From Aureibaculum flavum (GTDB lineage: Bacteria; Bacteroidota; Bacteroidia; Flavobacteriales; Flavobacteriaceae): a stretch of 64,000 nt of DNA. The notes beneath the pieces were generated by a model. It did not search any database. It saw only the letters and a program-made list of their open reading frames with translations, and was not told the DNA's origin. Shown here one piece after another: positions 36,401 to 41,624 of this stretch. The stretch spans positions 374,288 through 438,287 of the forward strand of contig NZ_JAEHFJ010000003.1 of the NCBI RefSeq assembly GCF_016406085.1. The letters run 5' to 3'. The position numbers and the translations under genes were made by a program. Each line of letters begins with the position of its first letter. The stretch's first letter is position 1.

Positions 36401-36747
36401 GTAAAGATGGAAAAAACGGGGTAAACGGACAGAAGGCAATAAAACAAATGGAACAATTGGAAAAACAATTATTAGACAAAGGGTTTAGTAATGATGTTTT
36501 AGAACAGATGCAGCAGTTAGAACACGAACTTCTTAAGTTGGAGGATGCTCAGTTAGAGCAAGGAAAGGATACGAAAAGAAAGTCGGAAATTAATACAAAA
36601 AACTTTGAACAAAGAACAATTCCTGAAATAAAAGGTGATAAACTCTTTTTTAGTAAGGATGAAATTTTAAATAGAGAACCGTTGCCTTTACGTAATAATT
36701 ATAAAAAGAAAGTGCAACAGTATTTTAAAGAAACAGTAAAAGAATGA
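33403..36747 (+). CDS. DUF4175 family large membrane-anchored coiled-coil protein
   Basis: This 1114-residue protein has three N-terminal membrane helices (about 24-46, 50-72, 149-168) and an extracytoplasmic beta-rich part (about 170-485). A long Lys/Glu/Gln-rich coiled coil runs from about 489 to 780, followed by helical C-terminal parts and a Gly/Lys/Glu low-complexity linker near 910-975. It fits DUF4175, a Bacteroidota family of unknown role encoded next to ybeY and mnmG. The only in-frame start is a TTG at 33403 (a stop codon lies 30 bases upstream and no ATG or GTG intervenes), preceded by a purine-rich AAGAAAGAA. Its stop overlaps the ybeY start by 4 bases (ATGA), indicating coupled translation. 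Confidence 0.9.
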   Translation: MNNFNNIQQKLQQFIKKYYTNELIKGLILFVSFGLLYFLITVFIEYFLWLPPLARSVLFFVFIAVELALFIKFIAIPLARLFGLQKGITLSEASFIIGKHFSEVDDKLLNVLQLNKDKNQSELLLASIEQKSKSLEPIPFINAISFKGNIKYLKYLFIPILIWVFMLLTGNNSIFNESFDRVVHYKTAYEPPALFTFVVLNDKLQDVEGQPFDLIVATEGSVVPENITIHFNNESYMLKDLNGNFTHQFNNLKEPIEFYLEANDVRSRPYQLDVLRTPNVTGFEMYMNYPAYTGKKDELIKNTGNAVIPEGSTVTWNITTKATDSMNFVSDKRKAFTLKSDNNFSISKRVRNTLNYQITTSNRGLKDYEKLEYTLQVIGDEHPKIEVKSDIDSISRGPVQFVGQLSDDYGLKKLQLVYYDVKNKKALQIAPISVNKSTFEEFYYIFSPEILKIDLGKAYEMYFEVYDNDGTNGSKVTISQTFTYYNKTQQEITDDLLKEQKQNLEELNKINNNSEKLNKELDAFSKKLRKKSDLNWNDKKEFDQFLKRQEQYKQMQEKHTENLKENLDEQERNDENTEIKDKKEELKKRIEEAQELQEKNNLLDQLKKMSEKLEKEEMLNKLDKLTEQNKQEKKTLERLLELSKRFFVEKKAAQITQKLDSLSSKQEEESKKEESKIQDQEKLNKDFESIKKDFDEMRKQNQNLAQPMKFPDTKQEEKTIEELMERAKENLDEKNAEENNNNNKPEQKDQNKKDAKTNQKAAAKKQKELSKKMGGAMMEMQGEMLQENIDDLKAILENLLTFSFDQEKLLDAFDGIDASHAEFPKLLRKQQIIKENFEHIDDSLYTLSLRVPQLTTKIQEDLADAHYNLNKSLDNIAENFIVPGRSNQQYTMTAANNLADMLSDMLNSLQNPSMGQGKGKGGKPEFSLPDIIKKQGELQKKMKEGMKKGEGEKKKGKDGEKGKEGEPKGGEGGSEQMSGEQYQIYQEQNALKEALKEMMGKDGKNGVNGQKAIKQMEQLEKQLLDKGFSNDVLEQMQQLEHELLKLEDAQLEQGKDTKRKSEINTKNFEQRTIPEIKGDKLFFSKDEILNREPLPLRNNYKKKVQQYFKETVKE

Positions 36748-37160
36748 TTGAATTTAATTATCAAAAGGAGTTTGAATTTAACAATTCAAATGATATAAGT
36801 GGTTGGTTATCAGGGGCTATTAAAGATGAAAATTATAAGGAAGATGCTATTAATTATATCTTTTGCGATGATATATATTTATTAGAATTGAATGTTAAAC
36901 ATTTAGAACACAACACGTTAACGGATATTATAACCTTTGATTATAACCTCGGGAAATTGATAAGTTCAGATATTTTTATAAGTGTTGATCGAGTGTTAGA
37001 AAACTCGGTTAAGTATGCTGTTAATTTTGATGATGAATTAAATCGTGTTATGATTCATGGTATACTTCATTTATGTGGTTATAAAGACAAGACAAAAGAG
37101 GAGAAACTACTAATGCGAGAGAAAGAGGATTATTACTTATCTTTGCGGACTTTTAAATAA
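36744..37160 (+). CDS. ybeY: Endoribonuclease YbeY (16S rRNA maturation)
   Basis: This 138-residue protein has the YbeY fold with the zinc-binding segment HGILHLCGYKD (His105, His109). The third position, His in E. coli, is Asp115 here, which I recall as common in Bacteroidota. Other family segments are NTLTDIITFDY and SSDIFISVDRV. YbeY acts in 16S rRNA 3'-end processing and ribosome quality control. It overlaps the DUF4175 gene by 4 bases and is followed by a 212-bp gap that holds the first parS site. Confidence 0.93.
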   Translation: MIEFNYQKEFEFNNSNDISGWLSGAIKDENYKEDAINYIFCDDIYLLELNVKHLEHNTLTDIITFDYNLGKLISSDIFISVDRVLENSVKYAVNFDDELNRVMIHGILHLCGYKDKTKEEKLLMREKEDYYLSLRTFK

Positions 37161-37273
37161 TATAACTCGGAATGTATAAAATAAAATGAACACTATTCTA
37201 TTCATGAATTTTAAGCATATTAGAGAATATATAAGTAATATTAATTAACCCATGTGGAAATATAGGAACAGAT

Positions 37274-37289
37274 TGTTCCACGTGAAACA
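37274..37289. promoter_or_regulatory. parS site 1 (perfect consensus)
   Basis: TGTTCCACGTGAAACA is identical to the classical ParB-binding parS sequence of Bacillus subtilis. It lies between ybeY and mnmG. Its left half also belongs to a second dyad, GGAACA-GAT-TGTTCC (37265-37279). ParB dimers bind parS and spread to organise the origin region for segregation by ParA. Confidence 0.95.
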
Positions 37290-37372
37290 TCCATCATCTG
37301 CTTTGTTTATAGTTATGATTGATTTAGGGATGATCTGGACATTAAAAATAATAACTAGTATCACATAAAACA

Positions 37373-39250
37373 ATGAGTATTTTTCAAGACATATATGATG
37401 TAATTGTAGTTGGTGGTGGTCATGCAGGTAGTGAAGCTGCAGCAGCTAGTGCTAATATGGGCTCTAAGACGTTGTTGATTACCATGAGTTTACAAAACAT
37501 CGCTCAAATGAGTTGTAACCCTGCTATGGGTGGTATTGCAAAAGGACAAATTGTTAGAGAGATTGATGCCTTGGGTGGTTATAGTGGAATTGTTTCTGAC
37601 AAATCGGCTATTCAATTTAAAATGCTGAATAAATCAAAAGGACCAGCAATGTGGAGCCCAAGGGTTCAGAGTGATAGAATGCGATTTGCTGAAGAGTGGA
37701 GAAAAATGTTGGAGCAAACTGAGAATTTAGATTTCTTCCAAGATATGGTCAATGGTTTGATTGTTGAAAACGGAAAAATTACTGGTGTAAAAACAGGTTT
37801 GGGATTAACGATAAAGTGCAAGTCAGTTATCTTAACAGCTGGTACTTTTTTAAATGGATTAATACATATTGGTGAAAAAAACTTTGGTGGAGGTAGAGCA
37901 GGTGAAAAAGCTTCAACAGGTATAACTGAAGACTTAGTTAAGTTGGGCTTCGAATCTGGTAGAATGAAAACTGGAACACCACCTAGAGTGGATGGTAGGT
38001 CTTTAGATTATTCTAAAATGACTGAGCAGCCTGGAGATATTAAACCAGAAAAATTCTCTTATACAAATTTAACAAAACCATTGGTACACCAAAAGTCTTG
38101 TCATATGACGTATACGAGTCTCGAAGTGCATGACTTGTTACGAACTGGTTTTGATAGGTCTCCAATGTTTAATGGTAGAATACAAAGTATTGGTCCAAGA
38201 TATTGTCCTTCTATAGAGGATAAAATAGATAGGTTTGCTACCAAAGATAGGCATCAAATGTTTATTGAACCAGAAGGATGGAATACAGTTGAGGTCTATG
38301 TAAATGGTTTTTCAACTTCTTTACCTGAAGATGTTCAAGCTAAAGCATTACGTAAAGTTGCAGGATTCGAACATGTAAAATTTTTTAGATTTGGTTATGC
38401 AATTGAGTATGATTATTTTCCTCCAACACAATTAAAACATACACTTGAAACTAAGCTGGTGGAGAATTTATATTTTGCTGGTCAGATTAATGGAACCACG
38501 GGTTATGAAGAAGCAGGTTCGCAAGGATTAATGGCAGGTATAAATGCGGCTTTAAAAATACAGGAGCGTGAGCCATTTATTTTAAAACGTAGTGAAGCGT
38601 ATATAGGCGTTTTAATAGATGATTTAATCACAAAAGGCACAGAAGAACCTTATAGAATGTTTACCTCAAGGGCAGAGTATAGAACTTTGTTAAGACAAGA
38701 TAATGCTGATTTACGATTAACGCCAATGTCTTATGAAATAGGATTAGCGTCTAAAGAACAATTAGATCGTGTTCATGAAAAGCAAGTAAAAACAGATTTG
38801 TTTGTTGCTTTTCTTAAAGATACAAGTATTAAACCTAAAGATGTAAATCCGATATTGATAAACAAAAAAACGGCTGAGGTTGATCAATCTATGAAGATGA
38901 TTAAATTAGCTTCTAGACCGCAATTAGATTTTGATGATGTGAGACAGTTTCCTGGTGTTAATGATTTTATTATTGATAATATTATTGACGATGAAATTGT
39001 TGAGCAAACAGAAATTCATGTAAAATATGCTGGTTATATAGAAAAGGAAAAGAACAATGCTGATAAACTTAATAGACTAGAAAACATTTCTATTCCTTCT
39101 GATTTTGATTATCATAAATTGAAATCATTGTCTTTTGAGGCTCGCGAAAAATTAACAAAAATTCAACCAACGAGTATCTCTCAGGCAAGTAGAATTTCTG
39201 GTGTTAAACCAAGTGATGTTTCTGTATTGTTGGTTTATATGGGTAGATAG
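37373..39250 (+). CDS. mnmG: tRNA uridine-5-carboxymethylaminomethyl modification enzyme MnmG
   Basis: This 625-residue FAD-dependent protein works with MnmE to modify the wobble uridine of certain tRNAs. The FAD motif VVGGGHAGSEAA is near residue 13. Family signatures are QMSCNPAMGGIAKG, KMLNKSKGPAMWSPR, RAGEKASTGITEDL, GTPPRVDGRSLDY, the second catalytic Cys region RIQSIGPRYCPSIEDKI, and GQINGTTGYEEAGSQGL. The length matches the family. parS sites lie on both sides of it. mnmG next to chromosome-partition elements is also seen in B. subtilis, near its origin. Confidence 0.98.
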   Translation: MSIFQDIYDVIVVGGGHAGSEAAAASANMGSKTLLITMSLQNIAQMSCNPAMGGIAKGQIVREIDALGGYSGIVSDKSAIQFKMLNKSKGPAMWSPRVQSDRMRFAEEWRKMLEQTENLDFFQDMVNGLIVENGKITGVKTGLGLTIKCKSVILTAGTFLNGLIHIGEKNFGGGRAGEKASTGITEDLVKLGFESGRMKTGTPPRVDGRSLDYSKMTEQPGDIKPEKFSYTNLTKPLVHQKSCHMTYTSLEVHDLLRTGFDRSPMFNGRIQSIGPRYCPSIEDKIDRFATKDRHQMFIEPEGWNTVEVYVNGFSTSLPEDVQAKALRKVAGFEHVKFFRFGYAIEYDYFPPTQLKHTLETKLVENLYFAGQINGTTGYEEAGSQGLMAGINAALKIQEREPFILKRSEAYIGVLIDDLITKGTEEPYRMFTSRAEYRTLLRQDNADLRLTPMSYEIGLASKEQLDRVHEKQVKTDLFVAFLKDTSIKPKDVNPILINKKTAEVDQSMKMIKLASRPQLDFDDVRQFPGVNDFIIDNIIDDEIVEQTEIHVKYAGYIEKEKNNADKLNRLENISIPSDFDYHKLKSLSFEAREKLTKIQPTSISQASRISGVKPSDVSVLLVYMGR

Positions 39251-39331
39251 TTAAATGGACATGCTTGTTTGTTCTTATTCATTTAAAATTAAGGATTAGA
39301 TGTATCATTTTTAATCCATATAATTATAAAG

Positions 39332-39347
39332 GGTTCCACGTGAAACA
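39332..39347. promoter_or_regulatory. parS site 2 (one mismatch), contains a start codon
   Basis: GGTTCCACGTGAAACA differs from consensus TGTTNCACGTGAAACA only at the first base. The GTG at 39340-39342, within the central CACGTG, is the probable start codon of the following membrane protein gene, with AAAGGG just upstream as ribosome binding site. Confidence 0.9.
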
Positions 39348-39852
39348 AAATACTAAAACAAATTCAAACTCTAAGATTTTAAAAAATGAAGTTTTTTTAA
39401 AACAGCACTTATCTAAGTTAAGTTTGGTTTTTATTCTCTTACCATTTCTGTTTTTTGTTATGACGTTGAGTGTTTTCAATAGTTATTTTTTATTGTTTAG
39501 TTTACTATCCATTCCAGTTTTAAGTTTAAACTACAAGTACGTAATTAAAAATAATTTTGAAAATAAATTAGTAATTAGAATGTTTAGTTTTTCTTTTTTT
39601 TCTCAAAAGAAAACGTTGTTGTATCCAATTTATATTTCTATAGTTCATCAGGGTTATAAGGAAGCTGGAGGTATGATGTGGTATCCTACAGTTTTGGGTG
39701 AAGTACGCTACAAATTATATGTTATAAAGTTTTTTCATGGTAAAAAACAAGATACAGTCTTTAAAACTTCTAACAAGGAAAAAGCTATTTATAAGGCGAA
39801 CGAGCTTTCAAAATTATTAAATGTTAGAATATATAATACTTTAAAATCATAG
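39340..39852 (+). CDS. Membrane protein of unknown function starting inside parS
   Basis: With the GTG at 39340 this is 170 residues. A longer frame would need a TTG at 39265 with no ribosome binding site, whereas AAAGGG lies seven bases before the GTG. After a polar N-terminus there are two membrane helices (about 29-48 and 51-66). A cytoplasmic beta-rich domain follows, with RMFSFSFFSQKKTLLYP and VLGEVRYKLYVIKFFHG, resembling bacterial PH-like membrane proteins. No family is recognised. It sits between mnmG and the methyltransferase. Its stop codon overlaps parS site 3, so its start and stop both lie in parS sites. Confidence 0.7.
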   Translation: MKQNTKTNSNSKILKNEVFLKQHLSKLSLVFILLPFLFFVMTLSVFNSYFLLFSLLSIPVLSLNYKYVIKNNFENKLVIRMFSFSFFSQKKTLLYPIYISIVHQGYKEAGGMMWYPTVLGEVRYKLYVIKFFHGKKQDTVFKTSNKEKAIYKANELSKLLNVRIYNTLKS

Positions 39853-39866
39853 TTCCACGTGAAACA
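39851..39866. promoter_or_regulatory. parS site 3 (one mismatch), contains a start codon
   Basis: AGTTCCACGTGAAACA differs from consensus only at the first base. Its first two bases are the end of the TAG stop of the preceding gene, and its GTG (39859-39861) is the start of the methyltransferase gene. Confidence 0.9.
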
Positions 39867-40743
39867 AATATTAAAATCCCCAATAAAAAATAACAATTTA
39901 GAACCTTATATTTCGTGTGAAGACTATACAGTTTCACGTGAAACGTTTTCAATTTTTATTGATAAAGAGTCTGAATTATTAGTTACAACGCCACAACCCA
40001 AAGAAGAAGAATTGGGTAAATATTACGAAAGTGAATCCTACATTTCGCATTCAGATACAAAAAAATCTGTTGTAGATAAATTATATCATTCAGTTAGAAA
40101 TTATACCATAAAGAAAAAAGTAAAACTGATTAACGCTTTCAATGCTGACGAAAAAACTATTTTAGATATTGGTGCTGGAACGGGTGATTTTTTGGCTGCT
40201 TGTCAAATTGACGGATGGAAAGTTACGGGAGTGGAACCAAACGAAAAAGCGGTAGAAATATTGAATTCCAAATTAGGAAGTTTTAAAGTTCAAATTTTTT
40301 CTGATATCTATGAATTAAATTCGGAATCTTATGATGTCATAACCATGTGGCATGTGTTAGAACATGTTCCAAATCTTAGAGAATATATTGCCAAATTAAA
40401 ATTGCTTTTAAAACCAAATGGAACCCTAATTGTAGCAGTTCCAAATTTTAAAAGTTTTGATGCAAATCATTATAAAGAATTTTGGGCGGCTTATGATGTG
40501 CCAAGACATCTTTGGCATTTTTCTAGAAAATCAATTTCAGATTTATTTGGACAAGAAAACATGAAAGTAGAAAAAGTACTACCAATGAAGTTTGACTCCT
40601 TTTATGTTAGTTTACTTTCAGAAAAATACAAAACAGGTAAGTCTAACTTATTAAAGGCATTCTGGGTAGGATTAAAGTCAAATAGAAAAGCAAGATCCTC
40701 TAAAGAGTATTCATCGCTAATTTATATTATTAAAAACGCTTAA
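39859..40743 (+). CDS. Class I SAM-dependent methyltransferase
   Basis: This 294-residue protein has an N-terminal 90-residue extension (CEDYTVSRETFSIFI, VTTPQPKEEELGKYYESESY) typical of the flavobacterial family encoded next to mnmG. The methyltransferase core follows, with DIGAGTGDFL (Asp103 on), GVEPNEKA, MWHVLEHVPNLREYI and LKPNGTLIVAVPN. The substrate is unknown. Translation starts at a GTG that is part of parS site 3 and lies 6 bases after the preceding stop codon, so it is probably translationally coupled. parS site 4 is within the codons for VSRET. Confidence 0.88.
   Translation: MKQILKSPIKNNNLEPYISCEDYTVSRETFSIFIDKESELLVTTPQPKEEELGKYYESESYISHSDTKKSVVDKLYHSVRNYTIKKKVKLINAFNADEKTILDIGAGTGDFLAACQIDGWKVTGVEPNEKAVEILNSKLGSFKVQIFSDIYELNSESYDVITMWHVLEHVPNLREYIAKLKLLLKPNGTLIVAVPNFKSFDANHYKEFWAAYDVPRHLWHFSRKSISDLFGQENMKVEKVLPMKFDSFYVSLLSEKYKTGKSNLLKAFWVGLKSNRKARSSKEYSSLIYIIKNA
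39930..39945. promoter_or_regulatory. parS site 4 (inside the methyltransferase coding region)
   Basis: AGTTTCACGTGAAACG keeps the 14-bp palindromic core GTTTCACGTGAAAC and differs from consensus only at the outermost base on each side. It encodes Val-Ser-Arg-Glu-Thr of the methyltransferase. Confidence 0.85.
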
Positions 40744-40856
40744 TATTAAATTTAAGGGGTTTTAAGCTATTTTGTAGCTAGTGTTGGTGTTACACTATAA
40801 ACTTCCATAGAAACTCTTTAAAATGACAGTGTTTTAAGGTCACTTTCTATAAATAG

Positions 40857-40896
40857 TACTTATAAGTATCTAAAGTGTTATAAATTATACTTATAA
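40857..40896. promoter_or_regulatory. Repeated TACTTATAA motifs upstream of the OmpH-like gene
   Basis: TACTTATAAGTA (perfect 12-bp palindrome, 40857-40868) and a second TACTTATAA (40888-40896) are 31 bp apart, about three helical turns. They lie 35-75 bp upstream of the -7 box of the OmpH-like gene. They are candidate activator or repressor sites. Confidence 0.35.
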
Positions 40897-40930
40897 CATT
40901 AATTTTAGATATAGAGCGAGGTTATTTTTA

Positions 40931-40938
40931 TATATTTG
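40931..40938 (+). promoter_or_regulatory. -7 promoter box of the OmpH-like gene (TATATTTG)
   Basis: A TAnnTTTG match lies 25 bases upstream of the ATG at 40964. Confidence 0.6.
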
Positions 40939-40963
40939 CCAAAATTTAAAATATACGTAAAGA

Positions 40964-41485
40964 ATGAAGAATTTAGTAATTGTAGTTATTGTTGCACTTG
41001 GATTATTTTCTTGTCAACAATCTGTAAAAATCGCCTATGTAGATGTTGAGGAGATAATGAAAGAGTATAAGGGCACCAAGGAAACGGAAGCAACGATGAA
41101 AGTATCGTCTGATAAGTTAAAGGCTGAACTAGATGGTTTAATTGCTAATTGGCAAAACAAAGCTAAAGTTTATCAAGAAGGTATGCAGAAAATGTCTGCA
41201 AATGCAAGAGCTGAAAAAGAGCAAGCTTTAATGCAAGAGCAACAGCAAATAAATCAACGTCAACAAGTTATACAACAACAAGTACAAACTGAAGGTCAAG
41301 AAAGTTTAGAATCACTGTCAAAAGAAATTAATGATTTTGTAAAGACTTATGCTGAGGGTAAAGGTTACAACTTTGTATTAGGTACTACTGGAAGTAACGG
41401 AACAGTAATGTATGGTGAGGAAAAAGCGGACATTACAGATGATGTTTTAGTACAATTAAACAAATCTTACAAAAGTAAGGAGTAA
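40964..41485 (+). CDS. OmpH/Skp-family lipoprotein chaperone
   Basis: This 173-residue protein has a lipoprotein signal with lipobox LFSC (Cys17). The OmpH/Skp layout follows: an IAYVDVEEIMKEY strand, a long Gln/Glu/Lys coiled-coil hairpin (about 45-130) and a C-terminal strand region (GYNFVLGTTGSNGTVMYG). Skp holds unfolded outer-membrane proteins in the periplasm. Classical Skp is soluble, so lipid anchoring is a difference seen in Bacteroidota paralogues. Its own promoter and terminator make it monocistronic. Confidence 0.88.
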   Translation: MKNLVIVVIVALGLFSCQQSVKIAYVDVEEIMKEYKGTKETEATMKVSSDKLKAELDGLIANWQNKAKVYQEGMQKMSANARAEKEQALMQEQQQINQRQQVIQQQVQTEGQESLESLSKEINDFVKTYAEGKGYNFVLGTTGSNGTVMYGEEKADITDDVLVQLNKSYKSKE

Positions 41486-41514
41486 TTTAAAACTACTTAT
41501 AATCAATACGTTAG

Positions 41515-41546
41515 GCCTGATAATTCATTTTATCAGGCTTTTTTTT
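41515..41546 (+). terminator. Intrinsic terminator after the OmpH-like gene
   Basis: A 9-bp stem (GCCTGATAA with TTATCAGGC), a 6-base loop and eight T follow the stop codon by about 30 bases. Confidence 0.92.
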
Positions 41547-41624
41547 GTTAATAAGTTGTTGATAACAAATACTTAATTATAAAATCTTTCGTTATGAATA
41601 AGCTAACAGAACTTAGATTTAATA

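Noticed and set aside
37282-37368. 28-codon frame starting at the GTG of parS site 1
   Set aside because: It resembles the GTG-in-parS starts downstream but is short, has no recognisable composition or ribosome binding site, and ends just before mnmG. Judged as chance.
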